A DNA stretch of 64,000 nucleotides from Kumtagia sp963829135 (GTDB lineage: Bacteria; Pseudomonadota; Alphaproteobacteria; Rhizobiales; Rhizobiaceae), in contig CAWHHO010000004.1 of assembly GCA_963829135.1 (NCBI GenBank), positions 1-64,000 on the forward strand. Reading direction: 5' to 3'. The position numbers and the translations under genes were made by a program. Under the pieces are notes generated by a model. That model was not told where the DNA came from. It ran no database searches and worked only from the letters and a program-made list of their open reading frames with translations. This document shows, one piece after another, positions 54,823 through 63,890 of the stretch. Numbering within the stretch: position 1 is the first letter of the stretch; the number at the start of each line of letters is the position of its first letter.

Positions 54823-54870
54823 AATAGACCTCGAAGTTACTTCGGGGGCTTTTAATGGATCAGGTGACCG

Positions 54871-55209
54871 ATGGCCAAGCCCGTATCACGCGCTTACTCA
54901 CATTACAGCCGAGATGCCTTGCTGGTCTTCAGTCAGCTGATCAAGCGTGCCCGGATTGAGCGCCGGTTCACTGCCCAGGAGCTGGCTGACCGTGCCGGTA
55001 TATCGCGTGGCCTTTTGCAGAGGATCGAGAAGGGTGATCCGGCCTGCGCGATCGGAGCCGTCTTCGAGGTGGCTGCCATTGTGGGCGTGCGCCTTTTCAA
55101 TGCCAATCAGGCAACCCTCGCGTCCACCATATCCGCAAACAACGCGACGATTGCGCTACTCCCAAAGGCCGTTCGCCCTTCCTCGTCACAGGTGAAAGAT
55201 GACTTCTGA
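54871..55209 (+). CDS. hipB: HipB-like XRE antitoxin
   Basis: 112 residues. An N-terminal polar stretch is followed by an XRE HTH (FSQLIKRARIERRFTAQELA, then DRAGISRGLLQRIEKGDPAC), and the C-terminal half with helices GAVFEVAAIVGVRLFN leads to a basic tail. The start ATG follows a weak AGGTGACCG. It overlaps the hipA start by 11 bp, so translation is coupled, the normal order of hipBA. It probably binds the operators at 54722-54822. Confidence 0.9.
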   Translation: MAKPVSRAYSHYSRDALLVFSQLIKRARIERRFTAQELADRAGISRGLLQRIEKGDPACAIGAVFEVAAIVGVRLFNANQATLASTISANNATIALLPKAVRPSSSQVKDDF

Positions 55210-56473
55210 CGCCAACGAGGCGTTCGTCTGGGTATGGCTACCAGCAAGCACAGAGCCGGTCGTTGCCGGCCGTCTGGAGCGCAACGGCGCTCAACTGCTA
55301 TTCAACTATGGCCGCAGCTATCTGGCGCGCAAGGACGCAATCTCCCTATACGAGCCAGAGCTGCCGCTGCAGCCTGGCGCGCTGCCCCTACTTGCCGGGC
55401 TCTCGATGCCGAGTTCGCTACGCGATGCCGCGCCTGATTCGTGGGGCCGCCGCGTCATTGTCAACCGCCAGCTGGGTAAAAAGGGCAACGAGATCGATCC
55501 GGCCGATCTTGATGAATTGACGTACCTTCTGGAGTCGGCCTCAGATCGTATCGGCGCACTCGATTTCCAGAAGTCAGCGACCAAGTATGTTCCGCGGCAG
55601 GCCGCAACGGCGTCGCTCGCGCTTCTTGCCGATGCGGCACGCCACGTCGAGGAGGGTGTACCACTTCCCCCCGACCTGGACGCAGCGCTGCTGCATGGCA
55701 GTTCCATTGGCGGCGCGCGTCCCAAGGCCATGATCGAGGAGGGCGACGCCAAATATGTCGCGAAATTCTCCTCGCAAAGCGACGTTTATAGCGTGGTGAA
55801 GGCTGAATTCATTGCCATGCGTCTTGCCGCCGCAGCCGGTATCGACGCGGCGCCGGTTCGCCTCGAAAAGGCCGGGAGCAAGGATGTCCTCCTGATCCGC
55901 CGGTTCGACCGCGTCAAGGTGACCGGCGGATGGCATCGTAGCGCGATGGTTTCTGCGCTGACCCTGCAGAGCCTTGATGAAATGATGGCCCGTTACGCCA
56001 GTTATGAAGATCTGGCCTCCATCATCCGTCACCGGTTCGACGCTCCCAAAGAGACCCTGCGTGAACTTTTCGCCCGGCTGGTCTTTAATATCCTGTGCGG
56101 GAACACGGATGACCACGCCCGGAACCACGCGGCTTTCTGGAATGGCAAAAGCCTCTCGCTGACGCCGGCCTACGATATCTGCCCGCAAGCCCGCAACGGC
56201 AGCGAGGCAACGCAGGCAATGCTTATCGTAGGTGAAAGGCGCCTGAGCCAGATCGCCCTTTGTATTGAAGCCGCCCCGGTCTTTCTGCTGTCAGCTGGGG
56301 ACGCTGAGGCTGTTGCCGCCCGGCAGATCGCCATCATCCGCGATCAATGGGATGCCACGTGCAAGGAAGCCCGCCTCTCTCCGGTAGACAAGAAGCTGTT
56401 CTGGCGGCGTCAGTTTCTCAATCCCTATGCCTTGGAGGGTGCACCGGCCGCGTTGCGGGCGCTGATTGAGTGA
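55199..56473 (+). CDS. hipA: HipA-type serine/threonine kinase toxin
   Basis: 424 residues. The N-terminal subdomain (VWVWLPASTEPVVAGRLERN) is followed by the kinase core. The glycine-rich loop is LLHGSSIGGARPKAMIEEGD, the catalytic loop NILCGNTDDHARNHAAFW, and the metal-binding Asp in LSLTPAYDICPQ. HipA phosphorylates a tRNA ligase (GltX in E. coli) and slows growth. All key residues are present. Coupled to hipB by overlap. Upstream palindromes likely control both. Confidence 0.93.
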   Translation: MTSDANEAFVWVWLPASTEPVVAGRLERNGAQLLFNYGRSYLARKDAISLYEPELPLQPGALPLLAGLSMPSSLRDAAPDSWGRRVIVNRQLGKKGNEIDPADLDELTYLLESASDRIGALDFQKSATKYVPRQAATASLALLADAARHVEEGVPLPPDLDAALLHGSSIGGARPKAMIEEGDAKYVAKFSSQSDVYSVVKAEFIAMRLAAAAGIDAAPVRLEKAGSKDVLLIRRFDRVKVTGGWHRSAMVSALTLQSLDEMMARYASYEDLASIIRHRFDAPKETLRELFARLVFNILCGNTDDHARNHAAFWNGKSLSLTPAYDICPQARNGSEATQAMLIVGERRLSQIALCIEAAPVFLLSAGDAEAVAARQIAIIRDQWDATCKEARLSPVDKKLFWRRQFLNPYALEGAPAALRALIE

Positions 56474-56909
56474 TCCGGCAGGCCGATGACAGTGAACGCC
56501 GCTCGCGCACAATGCAGTCTCCATCGCACAACCCGCCGCGCTTTCACTGAGGGCCCTCGCACCCTCAGGACCGATTGCGCTCGCGACCCAACCTACCATT
56601 TCTGCGACTGCGAATGACTGCGGCCGTCAGTTTCAGGACAGCGCCACCAGTTGCCGGCACCGCACGTAAAGCGAGAGCGGTTAGAAAGATGGGCTTCATG
56701 GGAAAGGTTAAGCAAGCTTAGGTCGAGTGGAGCGCCAACATAGCTCAGTGCAAAGCCGAAGGTGATTACAAAAGACTTGACGCAGAGCGAGCGGAACCTG
56801 GCAGACAGCCCCCGAGCCGCTACCAGTCCGCTTTGCGCCTTCATCTCGGACGTTAAGATAAGCTGTCTGCCGCCCGAGAGCGGAAATGCAGGGGAAAATT
56901 CAAACGCTT

Positions 56910-57105
56910 TGTTGAAACTGTAGGGCGCGATAATTAGTATGTCCTGAAGCGATATGGGGTGTTCTACGCCATGCTTGTCGACCCAGGTCGTGCCGGAAGC
57001 AAAGATCTCGTTCACGAGGTCCCGGACGCAATCGGCCTCTTCGGGCGATGAGCTTTGATTGCCGTTGGTCGGAACCGCTATATAGCGCAAACCAGAACCG
57101 CTCAC
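56910..57105 (-). pseudogene. Fragment of a Upf1/Dna2-like helicase gene
   Basis: Read on the minus strand, about 65 residues (SGLRYIAVPTNGNQSSSPEE, ADCVRDLVNEIFASGTTWVD, then HGVEHPISLQDILIIAPYS) match the C-terminal part of superfamily I helicases of the AAA_12 type. Just before the catalytic GTVDKFQGQ block expected next, the sequence turns unrelated. Both ends are cut: the 5' end meets the phosphoketolase remnant near 57125. It cannot encode a functional helicase. Confidence 0.75.
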
Positions 57106-57124
57106 GCGGCCGGTAGCGAGCGAC

Positions 57125-57405
57125 GGCGCAGTGCTGCTGATCCTGCATCTCACGGCTACAAGATCGCCAACCCAACCGTGCTCGCCCGCATTTCGCATGA
57201 AGATCGACGCCCTGTTCCGCGGCTACGGTTATGCGCCGATCTTCGTCGAAGGCAAAGAGCCGCAGGCGATGCATCAGAAGATGGCGGCGGCCCTCAATTC
57301 TGCCTTTGCCTCGATCCGCGCCGTCCAGCAGAAGGCCCGCAACGGCGGCAAGGCCGAGCGGCCGATCTCGATAATCGTGCTGCGGTCACCTAAGGGCTGG
57401 ACCGG
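57125..57405 (+). pseudogene. C-terminal remnant of a phosphoketolase gene
   Basis: The plus-strand reading GYGYAPIFVEGKEPQAMHQK, then MAAALNSAFASIRAVQQKAR and RPISIIVLRSPKGWTG matches XFP-type phosphoketolase. An upstream bit, ILHL followed in a second frame by YKIANPTVLARISHE, belongs to the same gene, so at least two frameshifts are present. It breaks off near 57405. The remainder of the gene is missing. Confidence 0.8.
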
Positions 57406-57613
57406 GCGACTTGAGCGCGACTAGCCGCTCTTCGATATCTGCAACCTCCCGCTCCACCGCTTCTGCTGCAGCACTGCCATCTACGTCGCCAGGTATCGGG
57501 AGGTGCGGTTCGGCCGCGGAGAATGCGATCAGTTGAGCTTGGAAGCGTCTGGCGAGATCCCACGCGAAAGTCAGCCGGGGAGTGGCCGGTGCATCAATAT
57601 CGAGCTGAACCAT
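57386..57613 (-). pseudogene. N-terminal fragment of a universal stress protein gene
   Basis: On the minus strand the residues LDIDAPATPRLTFAWDLARR, then FQAQLIAFSAAEPHLPIPGD and VDGSAAAEAVEREVADIEER are the N-terminal part of a UspA-domain protein. The gene is cut after about 70 residues at its junction with the phosphoketolase remnant. Typical two-domain Usp proteins are about 280 residues. Confidence 0.7.
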
Positions 57614-57823
57614 GATTGTAATTTATATTATTGCGGTGCCTCCGGTTGCATCGAGCAACCTTCGTGCCAAATTGCCCGGCCTTACGTTGATGCGGATCAA
57701 ACGAGTCGAGTGTTGTGCCGGCGGCTCGGCCAGCTCCTTTGACGCAGATCAATGCGTCTTGCGCTGCAATCAGCAAGAACTCGCCAACAAGTTACGCCGT
57801 TCCGCTCGTTTAAGGAGATCGAC

Positions 57824-58210
57824 ATGCCAATGAAGCCGACTTCCCAATCGTTGTTGACGACATTGCCGTTTCCTTCCGCAGCGGCAAACCACAAGATGTT
57901 CCAAACCGGAGCGCGGCTTCAAGCCCACGCGTACAAGGCGGTGATGCGCTATCAGATCGAGGCTCTGTCCTTTATGAGGCGCCGTTTGGAGGCGGACGCC
58001 AAGCTGATGGACGACCTTTCCGACAGCAACGAGTTCAACGACGCTTTCGACGTAGTGAGCAATTTTGTCCAGAACGCTTCTACGGATTATACGGCGGAGG
58101 TCTCAAAGTTCGCCTCCATTGGTTCCAGGCTGGCCTCGGAAATAGCCAAGTCCCCACGCGATGAAGCAAGGCATGCAGTTGAGGACATGGTAGCTGCGAC
58201 AGCTGCGTAG
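57824..58210 (+). CDS. Phasin-family protein
   Basis: 128 residues from the ATG at 57824, fixed by AAGGAG seven bases upstream; the open frame extends to 57752. Mostly helical, with LQAHAYKAVMRYQIEALSFM followed by RRRLEADAKLMDDLSDSNEF and VSNFVQNASTDYTAEVSKFA. Such amphipathic helices coat poly-3-hydroxybutyrate granules; small phasins also occur with stress genes in rhizobia. It is followed directly by a decayed Usp fragment. Confidence 0.85.
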   Translation: MPMKPTSQSLLTTLPFPSAAANHKMFQTGARLQAHAYKAVMRYQIEALSFMRRRLEADAKLMDDLSDSNEFNDAFDVVSNFVQNASTDYTAEVSKFASIGSRLASEIAKSPRDEARHAVEDMVAATAA

Positions 58211-58215
58211 ACGGT

Positions 58216-58445
58216 ATGGCGCCAGGAGCCGATCTTGCCCGGCACGGGATTGATTGCAAGCTCGCGACACTCGCAGCCCAGGCGCGAGATGTTGCCGAAC
58301 GCCTGCGGCTGTTTGTGGCTGAGGAAGACATGGAGATGGTGGTGATGGGGGCGTTCGTGCATTCAGGCTCCGGCAGGACATCCTGGGAGGCGTTACGCAA
58401 TCGCTGCTCGATCAGCCTCCGGTTCCCCTGTTTCTGGCTCACTAA
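58216..58445 (+). pseudogene. C-terminal remnant of a universal stress protein gene, frameshifted
   Basis: The first frame (ADLARHGIDCKLATLAAQAR, then DVAERLRLFVAEEDMEMVVM and GAFVHS) matches the last third of a UspA domain. The continuation FRLRQDILGGVTQSLLDQPP followed by VPLFLAH lies in a different frame, ending at TAA 58443-58445, so a frameshift near 58360 has broken the gene. The N-terminal two thirds are missing. Confidence 0.75.
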
Positions 58446-58564
58446 GGAGAAGGAATTACGACAAGTTTTTTGACGAAGATCAAAGCAACGACGTGCCGAG
58501 CCCGCTCTTATGAACGCACAAGGATGGCCGGTATCGGACCATGTTGATGCGAAGGAGAATAATC

Positions 58565-59401
58565 GTGCAGTCTCAGATGTTTGTCCCCGTCGTGACCTAT
58601 CCTGAAGCGAATGCCGATGGAATTGCTTCGAATGCGGTGTCTGTCGCAGCCTGGCTTGACGCCAAACTTCATGCCATGGCGATCAACGCCGATATCCCAG
58701 ACGTTTCTAACATGCTTTCCAAGCTGCTACTCGACGTGGCTGGGCTGATTGAGAACGCCAAGGCGGAGAGTCGACAACGGGGTGAACATTTGCTGGCGCT
58801 GTTGCGCCAAAAGGCAGAGGAAGCCCACGTCGAGATCGCGACTTCGACCATCACGGCACCTATCGCCGCGCTGGGTGATGCCGCAGCATTGCGTGCCCGC
58901 TACTTCGATCTAAGCTTCGTCGGGTGGGAACCGGGAAACACGACGTCGCGGATGGCCGCCGAAGCTATCGTCTTCGGTTCGGGGCGTCCGACGATCCTGT
59001 TGCCGGATGCATCCCACATAGCTGCCCTCGATCACATTGCCGTCGCCTGGGATGGGAGCCGCGTCGCGGCGCGTGCCGTCGCCGACGCAAAACCGTTTTT
59101 GGAACGCGCCTCTCATGTGTCAGTCATTACCGTTGTCGATGAGAAGCTTTTGGAGGACGGGCACGCGGCCAAGCGGCTTGCCGAAGCGCTTCGAGCGCGC
59201 GGCATGAATGCCGAAGCGGTCCCGGTTGCTTCGGAGGATTGCCCAGTCGCGGAGACTCTTCAACGAACGGCAATCGGAAAGGGTTGTCAGTTGCTTGTGA
59301 TGGGCGGGTATGGTCACTCGCGCCTCCGCGACTTCGTGCTGGGCGGTGCCACGGAAGGTGTATTGAGCAGCCTGTTGATGCCAGTCCTGCTTTCACACTG
59401 A
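58565..59401 (+). CDS. Universal stress protein, two-domain type
   Basis: 278 residues from the GTG at 58565, which has AAGGAG seven bases upstream; an ATG four codons later (58577) is possible. The first Usp domain (about 1-140) is divergent; the second (about 150-278) has the nucleotide-binding G-x2-G-x9-G(S/T) region as VMGGYGHSRLRDFVLGGATE. The protein probably binds ATP and helps in stress survival. It is next to the phasin gene and the Usp fragments, a typical stress cluster. Confidence 0.9.
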   Translation: MQSQMFVPVVTYPEANADGIASNAVSVAAWLDAKLHAMAINADIPDVSNMLSKLLLDVAGLIENAKAESRQRGEHLLALLRQKAEEAHVEIATSTITAPIAALGDAAALRARYFDLSFVGWEPGNTTSRMAAEAIVFGSGRPTILLPDASHIAALDHIAVAWDGSRVAARAVADAKPFLERASHVSVITVVDEKLLEDGHAAKRLAEALRARGMNAEAVPVASEDCPVAETLQRTAIGKGCQLLVMGGYGHSRLRDFVLGGATEGVLSSLLMPVLLSH

Positions 59402-59572
59402 TACATCAGCTAGGCTCCCACGAGGCACCATCTGTGCCGCATCGCTAGCTTCTGTAGTATCCTCTGGCGAACTCATGCAAGTCGGCAATCGATCAGTCGG
59501 CTTCCCCTAGTCTGGTAGTGAGCAATCACCTTCGTGTCGTCATCGAGGTGATGATTGAGTAAGGCGCGACCA

Positions 59573-59998
59573 TCAAGAATCGAGGCGGCCATGATGATGG
59601 CTGCGGTCGGCCAAGGTTTCGATTACGCGACAATCGGCGACACTTCCATCGGAGCAGCCATCGATCATTCGGACAAGCTCGCCGCGCAACGCGTTTAGAC
59701 TGGCAATGCGTCGGTCTACTTCGGAAAGCCGCTCACGAGCTGCTGCATCCGCCGCTGCACAGGACGCCTGCGGGTTGTCCTGCATGTCGAGCAATGTGCG
59801 GATGGCATCAACCTCAAACCCTAGCTCACGGGCATGGCGAATAAAGCTGAGGCGTCGGAGATCTACATCACCGTATAGCCGCCGTTTGCCTTCCGTTCGT
59901 CCGGGCGGTGGCAGCAAACCTATCTGCTCATAATATCGGATGGTCGGCACCTTGACCCCGCTTCTGCGGGCCGCCTCGCCGATCGCAATATTCTTCAT
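59573..59998 (-). CDS. MerR-family metal-responsive regulator (ZntR/CadR type)
   Basis: 141 residues from the ATG at 59996-59998. The N-terminal HTH reads IGEAARRSGVKVPTIRYYEQ followed by IGLLPPPGRTEGKRRLYGD. After a long dimerisation helix, the cysteines Cys in PQASCAAAD and the pair in MIDGCSDGSVADCRVIETLA are placed as in Zn/Cd/Pb-sensing MerR proteins. It is divergent from the P-type ATPase, 67 bp apart, with an operator between. It likely activates the ATPase when metal is bound. Confidence 0.92.
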   Translation of the reverse strand: MKNIAIGEAARRSGVKVPTIRYYEQIGLLPPPGRTEGKRRLYGDVDLRRLSFIRHARELGFEVDAIRTLLDMQDNPQASCAAADAAARERLSEVDRRIASLNALRGELVRMIDGCSDGSVADCRVIETLADRSHHHGRLDS

Positions 59999-60006
59999 TT
60001 TTGTGC

Positions 60007-60037
60007 TTGCTCCTCTAGTCGCTAGAGGAATTATCAC
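60007..60037 (+). promoter_or_regulatory. MerR-type promoter/operator of the P-type ATPase
   Basis: The perfect dyad CCTCTAG-TCG-CTAGAGG (60012-60028) lies between TTGCTC (60007-60012) and TATCAC (60032-60037) with a 19-bp spacer. A long spacer with a central dyad is the hallmark of promoters controlled by MerR proteins, which twist the DNA to bring the boxes into register. Confidence 0.85.
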
Positions 60038-60065
60038 GTCGCCACGAATGATGAAAGGTTTTGCG

Positions 60066-62342
60066 ATGGCCGACACACAGACCACCCGGTTCAGGGTCGA
60101 AGGGATGGACTGCGCTGCGTGCGCGGCCAAGGTCACCAAGGCAGCGGAGGGTGTGGCCGGCGTGGCCGAAGTCTCTGTGTCTGTGACCGCGGGCACAATG
60201 GTGGTGAAGCATGAGGCTGACGCCGATCTTACAAGCGTTGTACAGCGCGTGACGAGCATGGGCTATCGGGCGGCGCCCGCCGATGCGCGCGCGCAACCGG
60301 TCAACGATCATTCTACCCATGAACATGACCCTGATCATGCGCATGAGGACGGGGACGACCACGACCATCATGATCATGACCATGACGACCGAGGTCACGA
60401 CCACGACGCAGCGAAAGCCGTGTCCAAAGAGGCGGCCGCAGGCCTTCACGGGCAAGACCATGGTCCGACGACGGGGCCCTGGTGGACGTCTGGCAAAGGC
60501 AAGCTGACGATCGCCAGCGGCATCGCCCTCGCAGTGGCATGGGTTGCAGGGCACATGATCCCAGCGGTTGAGCCCTATACGTTCACGGTGGCCATGCTGG
60601 TCGGCCTGTTGCCCATAGCATGGCGCGCCTTAGTTGCGGTGCGATACGGAACGCCGTTCTCCATTGAGATGCTGATGACCATCGCCGCCGTCGGCGCGGT
60701 GATCATCGGCGCGGCGGAAGAAGCCGCAACAGTGGTGTTTTTATTCCTCATCGGCGAATTACTGGAGGGGGTTGCCACAGGTCGGGCCCGGGCCAGCATC
60801 CAGGCGCTGACCAAACTCATGCCGAAAACGGCACAGCTGGAGGAGAACGGACAAACCCGCGAGGTGCCAGCTGCGAGCCTGGCGATCGGCGCCGTTATCA
60901 TTGTCCGTCCCGGCGACCGGATTCCGGCGGACGGCGAGATCATCGAAGGCAGCAGCTCGATCGATGAATCTCCCGTGACGGGCGAAAGCGTGCCGGTGCG
61001 CAAGGAAACGGGCGATCGGGCGCTTGCCGGCACCATCAACGGTGACGGCGTGCTGCGTATCCGCGTGTCGGCAACTGCGGCCGACAACACAATCGCGCGC
61101 GTGGTGAAACTCGTTGAGGAAGCGCAAGAAAGCAAAGCGCCGACCGAGCGGTTCATTGACCGGTTCTCGCGCTGGTACACGCCGGGGGTAGTGCTGGTCG
61201 CGGCCTTGGTCGCGGTAGTCCCGCCATTGGCTTGGGGCGGTGATTGGAATGAGTGGATCTACAAGGGTCTTGCGCTGCTACTGATCGGTTGCCCGTGCGC
61301 CCTGGTGATTTCAGTGCCTGCGGCGATTGCGGCAGCGCTGTCGGCCGGGGCCCGCCGTGGTCTGTTGATGAAGGGCGGCGCCGTGCTCGAGCAGTTGGGC
61401 CATATCACTGCGGTAGCGCTGGACAAGACCGGTACGCTCACGGCCGGCAAACCCGCTGTGACTGATATCCGCGCTTACGGCAGGACAGACGCGGACGTGC
61501 TGCGCCTTGCCGCTGGCTTGGAGACGGGTTCGAGCCATCCGCTTGCGTTGGCCATCCTGGCAAAAGCGATCACAGATGGCGTTCACGTGCCCGCCGGAAC
61601 GCAGGCCCGCGCAATCGGCGGCAAGGGCATCGAGGCGACGATCGACGGGGCAGAGGTCTTTCTGGGGTCGCCTGCAGCCGCGCACGCGCGGACCGCACTC
61701 ACCGCAGATCAAGATAACGACATCGCCGACCTCAACGATGCCGGCAAGACGGTTTCGGTGCTGCTCGTCGGCAATCAAGTTGCCGGAGCCATCGCGATGC
61801 GCGACGAGCCGCGTCCGGATGCAGCCGAGGGCCTCAAAGCTCTCACCCAGGCTGGCATGAAAATTGTGATGCTGACCGGCGACAATGCCCGCACAGCCAA
61901 GGCGATCGGTGCTCAGCTCGGCATCGAGGTGCGTGCAGGCCTGCTGCCCGAGGACAAGCAGCGCATCATCGGTGAACTGAAACAGCAAGGCTTCAAGGTC
62001 GCCAAGGTCGGCGACGGGATCAATGACGCACCGGCCCTGGCGGCCGCCGACGTCGGCATTGCCATGGGCGGCGGCACGGATGTGGCTCTGGAAACCGCAG
62101 ACGCGGCAGTTCTGCACGGCCGCGTCGGTGATATTGCCGGCATGGTGTTGTTGTCGCGCGCGACCATGTCGAACATCCGCCAGAACATCGCTATCGCCCT
62201 GGGACTCAAAGTGGTGTTTCTGGTTACCACCGTGTTGGGGATCACCGGCCTATGGCCCGCCATCCTAGCCGATACCGGCGCCACCGTTCTGGTGACCGGC
62301 AATGCTATGCGACTGCTCGCCTGGAAGGGTCGCAACGCATGA
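60066..62342 (+). CDS. Heavy-metal P-type ATPase, Zn/Cd/Pb exporter
   Basis: 758 residues from the ATG at 60066 (AAAGG upstream). An N-terminal HMA domain (FRVEGMDCAACAAKVTKAA) is followed by a His/Asp-rich stretch (about 82-116, many HDH repeats), then membrane segments. The CPC transport motif is IGCPCALVIS; the phosphorylation site ALDKTGTLTAGKP; a TGESVPV block; and the hinge VGDGINDAPALAAADVG. It pumps Zn, Cd or Pb ions out of the cytoplasm with ATP. The gene is divergent from its likely regulator. The His-rich stretch may sense or deliver metal. Confidence 0.95.
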   Translation: MADTQTTRFRVEGMDCAACAAKVTKAAEGVAGVAEVSVSVTAGTMVVKHEADADLTSVVQRVTSMGYRAAPADARAQPVNDHSTHEHDPDHAHEDGDDHDHHDHDHDDRGHDHDAAKAVSKEAAAGLHGQDHGPTTGPWWTSGKGKLTIASGIALAVAWVAGHMIPAVEPYTFTVAMLVGLLPIAWRALVAVRYGTPFSIEMLMTIAAVGAVIIGAAEEAATVVFLFLIGELLEGVATGRARASIQALTKLMPKTAQLEENGQTREVPAASLAIGAVIIVRPGDRIPADGEIIEGSSSIDESPVTGESVPVRKETGDRALAGTINGDGVLRIRVSATAADNTIARVVKLVEEAQESKAPTERFIDRFSRWYTPGVVLVAALVAVVPPLAWGGDWNEWIYKGLALLLIGCPCALVISVPAAIAAALSAGARRGLLMKGGAVLEQLGHITAVALDKTGTLTAGKPAVTDIRAYGRTDADVLRLAAGLETGSSHPLALAILAKAITDGVHVPAGTQARAIGGKGIEATIDGAEVFLGSPAAAHARTALTADQDNDIADLNDAGKTVSVLLVGNQVAGAIAMRDEPRPDAAEGLKALTQAGMKIVMLTGDNARTAKAIGAQLGIEVRAGLLPEDKQRIIGELKQQGFKVAKVGDGINDAPALAAADVGIAMGGGTDVALETADAAVLHGRVGDIAGMVLLSRATMSNIRQNIAIALGLKVVFLVTTVLGITGLWPAILADTGATVLVTGNAMRLLAWKGRNA

Positions 62343-62362
62343 TTGCCACGGCAAAGCGGGAC

Positions 62363-63112
62363 CTATGACCTCGCCGACGAACAGTACCGCCAGGCTAGCG
62401 TGCCGGTCGAGGTGATGTCGCCCAGATGCAGGCTCATGAATTGGCTGAGATACGACACCAGGAACACGGGCTTGTCGATCATCGTCGCAGTCGGACCATC
62501 CTGGCCTTTCTCGCCGTTTACCGCTAGCCAGATCTTCAGATTGTGGATGTCCTTGACATCATCTTTGGTCACCAGCAACAGACCAGTCAGGCCGAACGTG
62601 TCGCAGCTCCTGCCCTTGGTCCATTGGCCGAAACGCTCGGTCTGGAAGGCGCTCCGACAAGTCGTGGACGACACACCAACCAGCGACATAGTTCAGCGTT
62701 TCGTCTTCCGAGACGTATCTGGCTTCCGATAACGATACCCAACTCGACTTCCCAGTCGGCCGTCTTCGAACCGCGCGGGATCAGGACATCGTCGTTCGGG
62801 CCGACGATGGCCGAGGTCGCCTTCATGAATGACGGGCTCCGCGGCACCGTCAGGCCGGATGCGGCGGCATGATCGGCATAGTTCAGGCCGATGCAGATAA
62901 ATTTGCCTGTGCCGGCAACACACGGGCCAAGGCGGGGATTGCCGCTCACGGCAGTAGAGTCCGGGTCGAGCTTGGCCAGCTTCTCCAACTGCGCCGGCGC
63001 AAGCGCCGAAACCTGAAAGGTCGCTGACATGGCCGGAGAGATCGCGGATCTCGCCGTCGGTCGGAGCAGCCCGGCTTCTCGAGCCAGCCGGGGTCATAGC
63101 GTGCGAATTTAT
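62363..63112 (-). pseudogene. Decayed fumarylacetoacetate hydrolase-family gene
   Basis: Pieces of one FAH-domain protein lie in several minus-strand frames. They are KFARYDPGWLEKPG near 63112, TDGEIRDLSGHVSDLSG, then LEKLAKLDPDSTAVSGNPRL and FICIGLNYADHAAASG, then VELGIVIGS, and finally FQTERFGQWTKGRSCDTFGL with VNGEK and LVSYLSQFMSLHLGD. At least three frameshifts separate them. The order is that of a 2-keto acid FAH enzyme as found beside SDR and enolase-superfamily genes in fucose or arabinose-type catabolism. Confidence 0.85.
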
Positions 63113-63118
63113 GGATAT

Positions 63119-63865
63119 TTAGTAAGTGGCGCGGCCGCCGGAAAGATCGAACACCGACGCCGTTGTAAAGCTGTTTTCCTTGGAGACGAGCCAGGCAATC
63201 ATGTTGGCTGCCTCATCCACCTCGAGGAAACGGGCGCGCGGAATTTTCGACAGCATATAGTCGATATGCTCCTGCTTCATCTGATCGAAGATGCGGGTTC
63301 GGGCGGCTGCCGGGGTGACGCAATTGACCGCGATGTCGAAGCCGGCCAGCTCCTTGCCCAGTGACTTGGTCATGCCGATGACGGCAGCCTTGGACGCCGA
63401 ATAGGCCGACGCGTTGGGGTTGCCTTCCTTGCCCGCCACTGACGCGATGTTGACGATGCGGCCATAGCCACGCGCCTTCATACCAGGCACGATGGCGCGG
63501 TTCACATAGAACGCGCCGTTTAAATTGATACCGATAGTTTGATGCCACGCTGCAAGCGGGTAGACATCGAGCGGATGGTTCGGACCGGCGACGCCGGCGG
63601 AATTGACCATGATGGAGATCGGCCCCGCAACCAGCTCGCTTTCCGCAACAGCAGCCTCGACCGCTTCGAAATCTGCGATGTCGACAGCGACGGATGACGC
63701 AGCCGAGCCGAGTTCCGCCACCGCCGCGGCCAGCCGTCCGTTGTCCATGTCCCAAAGGCTGACTTTGGCGCCGGACGCCACAATGCGCCTGGCGACGGCG
63801 AAACCAAGTCCTTGCGCTCCGCCGGTGACGATAGCCGCCTGGCCGTCGAGATCGATCTTGTTCAA
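63119..63865 (-). CDS. Short-chain dehydrogenase/reductase
   Basis: 248 residues. The cofactor motif is VTGGAQGLGFAVARR, the NSAG motif is present (IMVNSAGVAG), and the catalytic Ser, Tyr and Lys lie in GRIVNIASVAGKEGNPNASA followed by YSASKAAVIG. An acidic residue after strand 2 (LWDMDNG) points to NAD. It lies between the decayed FAH gene and an enolase-superfamily gene on the same strand, so it likely oxidises a 2-keto-3-deoxy sugar acid; the substrate is inferred. Confidence 0.93.
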   Translation of the reverse strand: MNKIDLDGQAAIVTGGAQGLGFAVARRIVASGAKVSLWDMDNGRLAAAVAELGSAASSVAVDIADFEAVEAAVAESELVAGPISIMVNSAGVAGPNHPLDVYPLAAWHQTIGINLNGAFYVNRAIVPGMKARGYGRIVNIASVAGKEGNPNASAYSASKAAVIGMTKSLGKELAGFDIAVNCVTPAAARTRIFDQMKQEHIDYMLSKIPRARFLEVDEAANMIAWLVSKENSFTTASVFDLSGGRATY

Positions 63866-63890
63866 TGCACTTGTCCTTCATGAAGTACAG

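Noticed and set aside
43720..57400. A second copy of the guaA 3' end marking the island's right border
   Set aside because: I looked for the bases around the last guaA codons and found no clear repeat; it may lie outside the window or be degenerate.
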